From Pelagihabitans pacificus (GTDB lineage Bacteria; Bacteroidota; Bacteroidia; Flavobacteriales; Flavobacteriaceae): 64,000 bases of DNA. The DNA lies in the NCBI RefSeq assembly GCF_009371985.2, contig NZ_VIKU02000002.1, positions 1 to 64,000 on the forward strand, in the 5' to 3' direction. The notes beneath the pieces were generated by a model that did not search any database, was not told where the DNA came from, and worked only from the letters and a program-made list of their open reading frames with translations. Position numbers and translations under genes: made by a program. Within the stretch, counting starts at the first letter, position 1. Each line of letters starts with the position of its first letter. This document shows positions 42,555 to 51,573 of this stretch, in pieces.

Positions 42555-43787
42555 ATGAAAAAATTCGTACTCTTTTTTTCGGCCCTTATTTTAGGTACCA
42601 GTGGTATCATGGCCTCCAGTACAGTAGAAAATAAGGTTGCCGAACGCAATGCTTATCGATACAACAACTCTTTCATCTTTGTGGAAGAAGGCATTACGTT
42701 TTCAGTTTATCCAGATGGTGAGTTTGATTTCTATATCGATAATTATATTAGTGGTCGTAGAAACGGTGTTACGTTTAACTCCGGATTTGATTATAGTCCC
42801 TATGCCCAGTACGATGATTATGGTGCTGTAATTCAGGTAGAGAACGTACCTATCTTTTACGACTATTACGGCCGTGTCACCCAAATAGGAGGTGTGGATA
42901 TTAACTATCGTAACGGTCGGGTTCGAAGACTGGGTGGTATGTATGTGTATTACAACAATCGTGGTTTCTACGATTACCACACCGGGTTCATCAACGTGTA
43001 CAACAGGTTTTATGTGTACAGGCCGTTTCACGCCTTCTTTGCCAGACCTACTTTGGGATTCTGTTTAGTGTATAACAGACCATACAGAAGGTTTTACCGA
43101 CCCTTCAGGTACACCTATTACAGGCCCTATCGATTTAATCATAGAAGGGCGTATGCCAAAATCGGAAGAGAACATCGATATAACAACGTACGACGTGAAA
43201 GAGCTTCGGTTTATAGAAATGACAAACGAGTTGCTTTACGGGACAATACCAGAAGGTCTTCCAACATAGGCCGTAGCAACAGAACCGTAGCCAGTAGCCG
43301 AAACGATAGAAAGGTTCGAAGTAGCAATTCGGTACGAAGGGACAATGCCATTCGGAGCAGAGGTGCAGCCAGAACGAACGATGCCGTACGCTCCAATCGT
43401 TCCTCGAACAACCGTATTGCCGGAAGAACCGCCGTGGATCGCAGCAAGCGAATCGAGAGCAGGAATATCGAAAAAGGAACCGTGCGTTCGAACAACGGAA
43501 ATAGAACAGTTACCAAAAGGTCGTCTACGGTACGTTCGCCCAGACAGAATACCGTTTCCAAAAGAACGGTTACGCGAACCCCGAAGAAAACCACGGTAAC
43601 CCGAAGCACAACCAAGTACAAAGCGCCTCAGCGCAGTACGAAACAACGTACGGTACGTTCTTCGGCCCCGAAGCAAAGTAGAAAGACGGTTTCTAGAAGT
43701 ACTTCTAGCAGAAGGGTAAGCAAAGCCCCGGCAAGAAGCAGTAACAACACTAGGGCTACGAGATCAAGAAGTACTAGAAGACAGTAA
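42555..43787 (+). CDS. Exported protein with Tyr-rich domain and very basic Arg/Ser-rich tail
   Basis: 410 aa from MKKFVLFFSALILGTSGIMAS (signal peptide). Residues about 30-150 form a repetitive, Tyr/Gly/Asn-rich segment (FYIDNYISGRRNGVTFNSGFDYSPYAQYDDYG, VDINYRNGRVRRLGGMYVYYNNRG). A short FRYTYYRPYRF-type Arg/Tyr region follows. The last ~215 residues are almost only R, S, N, T, K, A and V, with many RSS, RTV and SSR runs and no acidic clusters. Predicted pI is extremely high. I do not recognise the C-terminal part. It could bind nucleic acid or anionic polysaccharide outside the cell, but this is speculation. A strong terminator follows. Confidence 0.85.
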   Translation: MKKFVLFFSALILGTSGIMASSTVENKVAERNAYRYNNSFIFVEEGITFSVYPDGEFDFYIDNYISGRRNGVTFNSGFDYSPYAQYDDYGAVIQVENVPIFYDYYGRVTQIGGVDINYRNGRVRRLGGMYVYYNNRGFYDYHTGFINVYNRFYVYRPFHAFFARPTLGFCLVYNRPYRRFYRPFRYTYYRPYRFNHRRAYAKIGREHRYNNVRRERASVYRNDKRVALRDNTRRSSNIGRSNRTVASSRNDRKVRSSNSVRRDNAIRSRGAARTNDAVRSNRSSNNRIAGRTAVDRSKRIESRNIEKGTVRSNNGNRTVTKRSSTVRSPRQNTVSKRTVTRTPKKTTVTRSTTKYKAPQRSTKQRTVRSSAPKQSRKTVSRSTSSRRVSKAPARSSNNTRATRSRSTRRQ

Positions 43788-43827
43788 TAAAGAAATAAAG
43801 ATAGTTTTTAGGTTGGTTAGTTGTTTA

Positions 43828-43857
43828 CCTCCGTAGTGGATTCGTCCGCTGCGGAGG
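43828..43857 (+). terminator. Strong rho-independent terminator
   Basis: CCTCCGTAGT / GCTGCGGAGG stem (one mismatch) with 10-nt loop, followed by T8. Confidence 0.85.
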
Positions 43858-44060
43858 TTTTTTTTAATCATTCGTATATCCTCCCTGAAATGGGCCGAAG
43901 AGACTTTTCCCCTGCCCCGACGAAGTATTTGAGTATCGAGATTATTTAGGTAATTCTTATTCCAATATACCTACACTGATAATCAAATGGTCGATTGAAC
44001 CACGACCGTCGTTTCGTAATCTACTCCATTCACGAGTGGCGCCCGGATTGGTTTGTCTAT

Positions 44061-46370
44061 TTACTTCCCTACCGCCTTGACAACTTTGACTTTGACGGAT
44101 TTACTGATGGGTGTCTTGCTCTTATCCGCATAGTGGTTAAAGGGAACGAGCACATTGGTTTCGGGGAAATAGGCTGCCAAATTAGTTCGAGGAATGTTGT
44201 ATGGCACCACCAAAAAACGATTCGCAACACGCGGGGTACCGTCATAAGTGCTGATAATGTCTACGAGATCAAGCTTTTTCAAGTTATGTGCCCGAATATC
44301 CTCTTGGTTCATAAACAACACCCTTCTTTCATTATATACACCCCGATACCGATCATCAAGACCGTAAACAGTGGTATTGAACTGGTCGTGTGAGCGAATC
44401 GTCATCAGAATAAACTCATCTTTTTCAAGCCGATGGTCGGGTAATGGGTTGATCGTCAATTGTGCCCGTCCCTTCGGCAACATACTGAAATCAAGTTCCC
44501 GCACATTGTTCGGCAAATAGTAACCCACCCCTTTTGAACGTTCGTTGGTATTATCAAACCCTTTGGCCACCTTATCAATACTATTTCTAATAAGCTCATA
44601 GTTTTCACCCATAGCCTTCCAATCGACGGGATGCTTCCCTTCAAAATACGTGTGTGCCAATTCGGCAATCAATTCCGGTTCGCTCTTGATATTGTCGGAG
44701 GCGGGCTTTAAAAGTCCACGGGATTGCCGTACGCGGCCCATGCTGTCTTCCATGGTAAGGTACCTTAACGTCCCGTTTTTCGTGTCTTTTTCGGAACGTC
44801 CAAATGTGGGCAATATCAAGGCGGTTTCCCCTGTGACCAAATGAGTGCGGTTCAATTTAGTGCTGATCTGTACCGTCAAATTACAGTTTTGAAGCCCTTT
44901 GGCGGTATATTCCGTATCCGAAGCGGCCATCAGAAAGTTCCCCCCTAGACAGATAAACACCTTTGCCCTACCCTCGTACATGGCCTCCATTGCCCCTACG
45001 GTATCTACCCCTTCCTTGGAGGGGGGCACAAAACCTAAATGCTTCTCTATTTTTTTATTGAGGGTTTTGTTTACGTAATGCATGATACCCACACTCCGGT
45101 CGCCTTGTACGTTGCTATGACCCCGCACCGGACAGGTACCCGCATTCGGTTTCCCGATGGCACCTTTGAGCAATAAAAGGTTCACGAATTCCTGAATGTT
45201 CCGCACGCCATTTTTGTGTTGGGTAAGGCCCATGGCCCAACAGACCACGATGTTGGAGTTATTGGCCAAAAGTTCGACGGTTTCATCGATTTTGCTTTCG
45301 GCAACACCACAAGCGTCTAAAAGATATGCCTCCCGATAGTTATCGAGATCCGCAAGCAACGACTCGTAACCCGCTACATATTTTTCAATAAACGAATGAT
45401 CAAAAACATTTCCTTTCTTGGCATCCAATGTAGCCAGCTTTTTTAGCAGTAGCTTTACCAACGGAATGTCCTGATTGATTTTTACCTGAAGATGAATATC
45501 GGCCATATCTTCCCCCGGCCCTATCATCCCTTTTAATTTCTGCGGATTTTTGAAGTTGACCAATCCGGTTTCTTCCAGTGGATTGATGCTGACAACCTTG
45601 CCGCCATTTTGTTTGCATTTTTCAAGGGCGGATAACATGCGGGGATGGTTTGTCCCGGGATTCTGTCCCGCCACTATGACGACCTCCGCTTCGTAGAGAT
45701 CTTCCAACTTTATGGATCCCTTTCCAATACCCAGGGTTTCGGAAAGCGCTACCCCGCTCGATTCGTGGCACATGTTGGAACAGTCGGGCATATTGTTTGT
45801 GCCAAAGGCGCGGGCGAACATGCCGTAGAGGTAAGCGGCCTCGTTGCTCGAACGGCCCGAGGTATAGAAAATGGCCTCATCCGGGGAATTCAAGCCTTTC
45901 AAATGATCGGCGATCAATCGATAGGAGTCCTCCCAGGAGATGGCTTCATAATGCACTTGCCCCGGTCGTAACACCAAGGGTTCCGTAATGCGGCCAAACT
46001 TGTTTAACTGATAGTCGGTGAGTTGGGACAATTGCTCCACCGAATACTTTTTGAAGAAATCGCTGTCGATATGCTTGGTTGTGGCCTCATCGGCCAATGC
46101 TTTCGCCCCGTTTTCGCAATACTCGGCAATTTTGGAAGGATTTTCAGGATTGGGCCAAGCGCAGGAGGGGCAGTCGAAACCATCTTCCTGGTTCATTTCA
46201 AGTAAGGCCCTCATCGATCGTAGGACCCCCATTTCCTTAAAGCTATGCCTGAGGGCTTCCTTAACGCCTAAAGGCCCCGCAGAATGTGTCATTGGTTCCT
46301 CAATCCTGATTTTTGAAAATTCCTCGGAACCCCGAATAGAGACCTTTCTATAAAACACCTTGTCTTTCAT
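44061..46370 (-). CDS. FdhF/YdeP-family molybdopterin oxidoreductase
   Basis: 769 aa. An N-terminal CPSCAWPNPENPSKI segment provides a C-x2-C motif, and the molybdopterin-guanine-dinucleotide-binding domains follow (YTSGRSSNEAAYLYGMFARAFGTNNMPDCSNMCHESSG, VIVAGQNPGTNHPRML, CWAMGLTQHKNGVRNI, GTCPVRGHSNVQGDRSVGI, FICLGGNFLMAASDT). The C-terminal domain is LTIRSHDQFNTTVYG...RRVLFMNQEDI, typical of YdeP-like proteins. No signal peptide, so cytosolic. The family relates to formate dehydrogenases and has been linked to acid resistance in other bacteria, but the physiological substrate is unknown. 16 bp from the FecR-like gene. Confidence 0.92.
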   Translation of the reverse strand: MKDKVFYRKVSIRGSEEFSKIRIEEPMTHSAGPLGVKEALRHSFKEMGVLRSMRALLEMNQEDGFDCPSCAWPNPENPSKIAEYCENGAKALADEATTKHIDSDFFKKYSVEQLSQLTDYQLNKFGRITEPLVLRPGQVHYEAISWEDSYRLIADHLKGLNSPDEAIFYTSGRSSNEAAYLYGMFARAFGTNNMPDCSNMCHESSGVALSETLGIGKGSIKLEDLYEAEVVIVAGQNPGTNHPRMLSALEKCKQNGGKVVSINPLEETGLVNFKNPQKLKGMIGPGEDMADIHLQVKINQDIPLVKLLLKKLATLDAKKGNVFDHSFIEKYVAGYESLLADLDNYREAYLLDACGVAESKIDETVELLANNSNIVVCWAMGLTQHKNGVRNIQEFVNLLLLKGAIGKPNAGTCPVRGHSNVQGDRSVGIMHYVNKTLNKKIEKHLGFVPPSKEGVDTVGAMEAMYEGRAKVFICLGGNFLMAASDTEYTAKGLQNCNLTVQISTKLNRTHLVTGETALILPTFGRSEKDTKNGTLRYLTMEDSMGRVRQSRGLLKPASDNIKSEPELIAELAHTYFEGKHPVDWKAMGENYELIRNSIDKVAKGFDNTNERSKGVGYYLPNNVRELDFSMLPKGRAQLTINPLPDHRLEKDEFILMTIRSHDQFNTTVYGLDDRYRGVYNERRVLFMNQEDIRAHNLKKLDLVDIISTYDGTPRVANRFLVVPYNIPRTNLAAYFPETNVLVPFNHYADKSKTPISKSVKVKVVKAVGK

Positions 46371-46386
46371 CCTTTACATTGCCGTC

Positions 46387-46974
46387 CTAGTCTTTCAACT
46401 TCCTTAATTCTTTCCCGACCGTCTTGCCGGCTTTTTTAAATTCCTTTCCTATTTGCTTGGCAACCGGTTGTATCTCCTTGCCTATTTTCTTGAATTCCTT
46501 TTTTAGGGCCCTTGTCCATTTCCTATACTCTTGGTCCGATTTTACTGTACGTACCGCGTTCTCCCCTTCCTTATACACTGCTTTCATTCCATTTTTGACC
46601 TCGTTTTCATCAAATTCCGTCTTCAATTTCACCCAACCACTTTTCACATCCACTTCTAACTGGTCCGCAGCGGTTTTCACATTGAATTCGGTGCCCTTTA
46701 CCCATACCGTTCCATTTTTGGTACTCACCACAAAATCCGATTCCCCTTTGGCCACTTCAAAAAAGGCCTCCCCTTCCAAGGTAACTTTCCTTGGTGTAAA
46801 GTTTTCATCATAGGAAAGTAAGGTATAGTGATTTACTAAAATCAAGGAGCCATCGGGCAGCGTGGTCGCTTCAAAATTATCCTGGGTCTGCACCTCGACT
46901 CCATCATCACTGCAGGAAGAGGCGAAAAGCAGCATTCCCCATAAAAAACCAATCGAGAGGTTCCTAAGATTCAT
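46387..46974 (-). CDS. FecR-domain lipoprotein with Lys-rich amphipathic tail
   Basis: 195 aa from MNLRNLSIGFLWGMLLFASSC (lipobox Cys about 21); the frame extends 30 nt upstream, but this start gives the signal peptide. Residues about 37-135 match the C-terminal FecR fold: LPDGSLILVNHYTLLSYDENFTPRKVTLEGEAFFEVAKGESDFVVSTKNGTVWVKGTEFNV. The last ~60 residues are Lys-rich with repeating KKEFKKIGKEI/GKEFKKAGKTVGKELRKL units, an amphipathic helix. FecR normally is an inner-membrane anti-sigma factor beside an ECF sigma gene. Here there is no sigma gene and the protein is lipid-anchored, so it is likely a separate use of the fold. Confidence 0.82.
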   Translation of the reverse strand: MNLRNLSIGFLWGMLLFASSCSDDGVEVQTQDNFEATTLPDGSLILVNHYTLLSYDENFTPRKVTLEGEAFFEVAKGESDFVVSTKNGTVWVKGTEFNVKTAADQLEVDVKSGWVKLKTEFDENEVKNGMKAVYKEGENAVRTVKSDQEYRKWTRALKKEFKKIGKEIQPVAKQIGKEFKKAGKTVGKELRKLKD

Positions 46975-47021
46975 ATCAATACGATTCGAGCGTTCATAAA
47001 GCAATCTGGACGTTTATTGCG

Positions 47022-48110
47022 TCATATTTTTACGGTACAATTCTGGGCAGCCGATTTATAGATCGCCTCGACCACCCGAATGTCCCTTAGCCCTTCTTCT
47101 CCGGGAACCAGCAATGGGGTTTTGTTCATAATCGCGGCAGCGTCCTCATCCATCTGCTTGGCCTGCTGGCTTTTCAACGGAAAATTGATGATGGTCCCAT
47201 CGGACATACTTCCCTTGTTCCCTCCATAGGAAGAGTGGGGTTCCATCTTAAGCCATCCCCTGTCATAATTCACTTGCAGATAGTTCATACGAATTCCAAA
47301 ACTGGTATGGCAAGCGGCGAGGGCACCGCTTGGGAATTCCAATTGGAACAACATCGTTTCCTCAACCTCATGATAAATTTCGGGTCTTGTAGTCGATGCC
47401 TGGGCTGAAACCGAAATGGGCTCCTCCCCGGTCGCCAATCGGGCCCCTTGCAGGGCATAGACCCCCATATCGCCCATGACCCCACCGCCCATATTTTTCT
47501 TCTGTTTCCAGTGGTCGGACCTACCATCAAAATAGCCCGCTGCAGAGGCAATCATTTTTACCGGACCAAAGGGCTTTTCCCTGGCGACTTTCATATAGGC
47601 CTGGATGTTGGGATCGTGTTGACAGCGGTAGCCGATGGCCAACTTTACCTTATTATTCGCGCACTCCTTGATCATCGCCTCACAATCGGCCACCGAGGGT
47701 GCCATGGGTTTTTCGCACCATACGTGTTTTCCTGCCCTGGCGGCCCTTATGGTATACTCGGCATGCATAGAGGGCGGAAGTACCACGTAGACTACGTCGA
47801 TATCCGGATTATTGGCGATCGTTCCAAAATTTTGATAGTCATACACGTTACCATCCTTGATGCCATACTTCTGCTGCCATACCGGAATTTTATCCGGGCT
47901 ACCTGTAACAATACCCCGAAGTTCACAGTTTTGGGTCAATTGCAACGCCGGGGCCAACACATCGGTGCTATAATAGCCCAGGCCCACCAAGGCGACACCT
48001 AACTTTTTATTTAGGTGTCTTTTAGACGAGAGTAGTATACCGGGGGCTATAGCGGCAGTGGCAGCCAACATGCCTGTTCTTATCATGAATTTTCTTCTCT
48101 GTGTTCCCAT
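47022..48110 (-). CDS. Gfo/Idh/MocA family oxidoreductase, exported (glucose-fructose oxidoreductase-like)
   Basis: 362 aa. The N-terminus QRRKFMIRTGMLAATAAIAPG resembles a Tat signal with R-R. The Rossmann fold (LGVALVGLGYYSTDVLAPALQ), DVVYVVLPPSMHAEYTIRAARAGKHVWCEKPMAP and the C-terminal dimerisation domain with MGGGVMGDMGVYALQGARLATG are complete. EKP and the following GYRCQHDPN are consistent with NAD(P)-dependent sugar oxidoreductase. Predicted periplasmic if Tat-exported with cofactor bound. First gene of a three-gene minus-strand operon with the FecR lipoprotein (47-bp gap) and YdeP-like protein. Confidence 0.9.
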   Translation of the reverse strand: MGTQRRKFMIRTGMLAATAAIAPGILLSSKRHLNKKLGVALVGLGYYSTDVLAPALQLTQNCELRGIVTGSPDKIPVWQQKYGIKDGNVYDYQNFGTIANNPDIDVVYVVLPPSMHAEYTIRAARAGKHVWCEKPMAPSVADCEAMIKECANNKVKLAIGYRCQHDPNIQAYMKVAREKPFGPVKMIASAAGYFDGRSDHWKQKKNMGGGVMGDMGVYALQGARLATGEEPISVSAQASTTRPEIYHEVEETMLFQLEFPSGALAACHTSFGIRMNYLQVNYDRGWLKMEPHSSYGGNKGSMSDGTIINFPLKSQQAKQMDEDAAAIMNKTPLLVPGEEGLRDIRVVEAIYKSAAQNCTVKI

Positions 48111-48263
48111 CCTTTACTGTTGAGGTTTTAAATTACGACAAGAAGGGGAATAAATCAATTATCCGTTATGAAAACGTTCATAACAGGTCGTCATCCCCTT
48201 GTTTAAAATGGATTGCTTTGCATTTCACGATTTATTGTCTTTCTTCGCTTAAATTTAATCGCT

Positions 48264-48785
48264 ATGACCTTATTTATCGACATGGATGAAGTGATTGCCG
48301 ACACTTATATGGCCCACATTGAAATTTACAACAAAGACTTCGATGGCTCTTTGACCGTTGAGGAGTGTATGGGCAAGGAAGTTTGGCAATGCGTACCGGA
48401 AGAACATCAAAAAAGTGTTCGTGACCATGCCAAGCAGGAGGGTTTTTTCATCAATCTAAAACCCATAAAGGATAGTAAGGAAGTTCTACAGGCTCTACAT
48501 GAAAAATACGCGCTTTTCATCGCGTCGGCCGCCATGCAATTCCCCAATTCCCTTAGGGAAAAATCACAGTGGTTAGACGAGCATTTTCCCTTTATCCATT
48601 GGAAAAACCGGATACTTTGTGGTAATAAACATATCTTGAAAGGTGACCTTTTGATAGATGATAGAAGTTATAATTTGGATAGCTTCGATGGAGACACCCT
48701 TTTATTCACCTCTCCCCACAACATTCATAGTAATGGCCACCCAAGGGCCAAAAACTGGTTGGAGGTTGCAGATAAGCTGCTATGA
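48264..48785 (+). CDS. 5'(3')-deoxyribonucleotidase (NT5C type, HAD superfamily)
   Basis: 173 aa from ATG 48264 (MTLFIDMDEVIADTYM); the frame could start at 48213, but that would cut into non-conserved sequence. The D-x-D-x-V motif (FIDMDEVIADT) is the HAD nucleophile. Later motifs are LFIASAAMQFPNSLREKSQWLDEHFPF, ILCGNKHILKGDLLIDDRSYNLDSFDG (Lys and the DD acid pair). Reaction: dephosphorylation of deoxyribonucleoside monophosphates, by family. Cytosolic. Divergent from the Gfo/Idh gene. Confidence 0.88.
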   Translation: MTLFIDMDEVIADTYMAHIEIYNKDFDGSLTVEECMGKEVWQCVPEEHQKSVRDHAKQEGFFINLKPIKDSKEVLQALHEKYALFIASAAMQFPNSLREKSQWLDEHFPFIHWKNRILCGNKHILKGDLLIDDRSYNLDSFDGDTLLFTSPHNIHSNGHPRAKNWLEVADKLL

Positions 48786-48844
48786 GGAAGTACGCCGAGA
48801 TAGAACCGAAGTAGGGATTCGAGGAAACAAAACCGGATGCCCCA

Positions 48845-50302
48845 TTAGTTTTTCTTGAAAAACTTGGAAATAACCCCAAACACGTCCTCGGAAATGCGTA
48901 GGCGATACAAAACCCCTGTATACAACAAGATCATCAAAATAGCCTTGAGGCCAATATTAATGATTGCATGAAAAGGAAACCGCACGTAATAAAAAATCGC
49001 AGCGGTCACCAGTAAAAGGGCAAAAACTTTCAAGGTATCGTTGGAGAAAGGCAGAAGGCCGTATTTCCATCTCACGAAAAGAAGTTTTATGAGGTTGTAA
49101 ATCAAAAATGCGGAAAAACTGGCAATCGCGGCTCCTTTAAGCCCGTAGGCAGGAATCAGCCATAGGTTGAAAAGCACCGTCAACACCGCGAGCCCGACAC
49201 CCATGAAAAGCACTGCTTGAAAGTAATCCGAATTGTATAGAATAGAATTATTGTTTCCCATTATGGCATCGGAGACCTTTGCCATTCCAATCCAAAATAC
49301 AATTACCAGTCCGCCCCGATAGCTTTCCGGTAACAAGGTATACAAATCGTTCAGGTTTAGTAGAAGCAGTACAAACAAAAAACCGCAGATAAGGAACAGG
49401 GTGAGGGAGCTTTTCCGATACAATTGTTTCAAGGCACCCATGTCGTTTTCATTCAACAGTTTGGCCGTCAAAGGATACGTGATTTGATGCATGGCCCGAG
49501 TAGGGACTCCTACGGCCGACGCCATAAAGCCGGCAACACTATAATACGCTACGTTCTCTATCCGGATGTACTGGTTGAGCATCACCTTATCAACTTCCAG
49601 CAGCACGATTGCAGTAGACCCTCCTAAAATGATGAGGGCGCTGTAGGTCAAAATCTTACCCATATTTGTGGGGAAATTGAAAGATAGCTTCGGCATTCGC
49701 AAACGAAAGGCAGATAGTTTCATAAAAATCGTTCGTGCCAAATAGAGCCCGACCAGTGACTTGATAAAGAAATCGACTGTGATGAGATCAAAATAGAGCA
49801 GTACCAACAGAAGGGTCTGACCAAGACGACAAAAGAGCTCTTTCATAAAATTCCCAAAAACCGATTTCATGTGAATACGGGCCCAGGCGTAGAATACCTC
49901 AAAATAAGCCATGGCCATTCCAATGAGAAAAATATACCAGACATAATCCTTTACCACCGGATTTTCACGGGCCAAAAAATTGCCTATGGCCTCGTTGGCC
50001 AAAAATGAAACCAAGGCCATCGGTACGATCAGGACCAATGGTAAGAGCAGCATCAGGGTAAGGAACCCCTCTTGTTTTTTAGGGTCGTTAAAACCACTGT
50101 AAAACTTAACCAAGGTGTTGGGAACACCGAAAGCCAAGAGTGGCATTAGGATAGTAGAGGCCGATAAAATAACCTGTATAAGGCCATAATATTCATCCGC
50201 CATGAAATTAGTATACAGGAATAAGACATTGATGGCACCGATACCAAAACCCAGATAGGTAACGATCGTATTGTTCATCGATTGTCGAAATACGATTCCC
50301 AT
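48845..50302 (-). CDS. Polysaccharide flippase (Wzx/MATE-like)
   Basis: 485 aa, almost entirely hydrophobic with about 12-14 membrane helices from the N-terminal MNNTIVTYLGFGIGAINVLFLYTNFMADEYYGL onward. The pattern (LPLLAFGVPNTLVKFYSGF, YFEVFYAWARIHMKSVFGNF, GNNNSILYNSDYF) is that of polysaccharide biosynthesis proteins of the MOP superfamily. Inner membrane. It translocates lipid-linked glycans across the membrane. Its ATG overlaps the upstream glycosyltransferase stop by one base (TAATG), indicating coupling. It is the last gene of the envelope operon. Confidence 0.9.
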   Translation of the reverse strand: MGIVFRQSMNNTIVTYLGFGIGAINVLFLYTNFMADEYYGLIQVILSASTILMPLLAFGVPNTLVKFYSGFNDPKKQEGFLTLMLLLPLVLIVPMALVSFLANEAIGNFLARENPVVKDYVWYIFLIGMAMAYFEVFYAWARIHMKSVFGNFMKELFCRLGQTLLLVLLYFDLITVDFFIKSLVGLYLARTIFMKLSAFRLRMPKLSFNFPTNMGKILTYSALIILGGSTAIVLLEVDKVMLNQYIRIENVAYYSVAGFMASAVGVPTRAMHQITYPLTAKLLNENDMGALKQLYRKSSLTLFLICGFLFVLLLLNLNDLYTLLPESYRGGLVIVFWIGMAKVSDAIMGNNNSILYNSDYFQAVLFMGVGLAVLTVLFNLWLIPAYGLKGAAIASFSAFLIYNLIKLLFVRWKYGLLPFSNDTLKVFALLLVTAAIFYYVRFPFHAIINIGLKAILMILLYTGVLYRLRISEDVFGVISKFFKKN

Positions 50303-51573
50303 TATAACAGTTTGGTGAGTTCTTCGGTCAATGCCTTTCGACTATAGCGCTCAATATGCTTCCCCTCAACATACAGGCTTCCCTTTTTATAGGCCTTGTA
50401 CCATTCCAATACCAAGGCTTTAAGTCCTGATCGCTCTTGATAATCGAATGCCTGACCTGTTTGGGTTTCCTCAATAAGCCTACTCGCTTCCCATCCTTCG
50501 GGGCCCAAGGCCAAAATAGGCCTTCTGGCCGCCATATATTCAAATAGCTTTCCTGGAACGATACCTTTGGTCTCAATGGAGTCGATTTCAACTAAGAGCA
50601 ATACCTGTGACCGTTGCTGTCGGCGAAGTGCTTCGGCGTGGGACAGATAGCCCCTCATTTTGATATACGGCGCCAATTCATAGCGATATAGGGTATCCAG
50701 CACATCTTTACTGACTACTCCTATAAAATCCAATTGTAGGTCTGCCCTGAAAAGTTCATTCTCGGCACATATGTCGGAAAGTACTTTCCAAAGGTTTTTA
50801 GGATTTCTTCCTGTAAGCAATGAACCGATATGCGATATCGTGAATCGTTCATCCAAATTAGCGCCCCCTATATAATCCGAATCGTAGCCATTGGTGATCA
50901 CGGTAATTGGTTGTTTGGTAATTCCCTCGAATTCCTTTTTGGTGGTGCGACTCGTAACTATGAGCTGATTCGCGTGGTTCAGCACTAAACGCTCTAGTTC
51001 TTCGTGTTTTTGTTGTGACGATTTCGTAAGTCGAAGTTTCTTGTGGTATCCTATGGATGTCCATGGGTCACGAAAATCCGCCAGCCATTTGATGTTATGA
51101 AGCTGCTTCAGCTGATATCCTATCAAATGAACGCTATGGGGCGGACCGGTGGTGATGAGGGTATCTATGGATTCTTTCCCCAACAATTCCGATAAAAAAC
51201 CAACCGACGGTTTTATCCAATATTTTCGTGCGTCGGGGATAAAGAGATTACCACGTACCCATAGCATGATTTTTTCCAGTGTTGACTGGTTCTTGACCTG
51301 AATAATGCCAGAACTAATTCGTTTGGTTTTTTTCGAGGACAAAAAACCAGCGGCGCGGTAGGGTTCAAAGATCGGTTGTTTATAAATGGTTAAACCTTGG
51401 GGGACTTGATCGACTAGGGAAGCGTCTTGGATGGGATAATGGGCGTTCTCGGGAATGTACACAAACGGTTCTACCCCAAAGTCACTTAAATACTTTACAA
51501 ATTTCAACCACCGCTGTACCCCCGGACCACCAGCAGGGGGCCAGTAATACGTGATGATGAGTACCTTTTTCAT
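50302..51573 (-). CDS. Glycosyltransferase (GT4-like)
   Basis: 423 aa from MKKVLIITYYWPPAGGPGVQRWLKFVKYLSDFGV; a further-upstream ATG at 51612 would overlap YfhO by 40 bp. The N-terminal GT-B half has GGPGVQRWLKFVKYL, TTGPPHSVHLIGYQLKQ and KWLADFRDPWT. The C-terminal half contains ISHIGSLLTGRNPKNLWKVL and GIVPGKLFEYMAARRPILALGPEG, the E-x7-E-like donor site. Predicted cytosolic. It adds a sugar during envelope polysaccharide assembly. Start codon overlaps the YfhO stop (TGATG), and its stop overlaps the flippase start. Confidence 0.9.
   Translation of the reverse strand: MKKVLIITYYWPPAGGPGVQRWLKFVKYLSDFGVEPFVYIPENAHYPIQDASLVDQVPQGLTIYKQPIFEPYRAAGFLSSKKTKRISSGIIQVKNQSTLEKIMLWVRGNLFIPDARKYWIKPSVGFLSELLGKESIDTLITTGPPHSVHLIGYQLKQLHNIKWLADFRDPWTSIGYHKKLRLTKSSQQKHEELERLVLNHANQLIVTSRTTKKEFEGITKQPITVITNGYDSDYIGGANLDERFTISHIGSLLTGRNPKNLWKVLSDICAENELFRADLQLDFIGVVSKDVLDTLYRYELAPYIKMRGYLSHAEALRRQQRSQVLLLVEIDSIETKGIVPGKLFEYMAARRPILALGPEGWEASRLIEETQTGQAFDYQERSGLKALVLEWYKAYKKGSLYVEGKHIERYSRKALTEELTKLL

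Noticed and set aside
43211-43676. Two overlapping minus-strand ORFs of 136 and 146 codons
   Set aside because: Caused by the low-complexity Arg/Ser codons of the exported protein on the plus strand.
45645-46353. Plus-strand ORFs of 60-111 codons over the molybdopterin enzyme
   Set aside because: Antisense to a long, well-conserved minus-strand gene.
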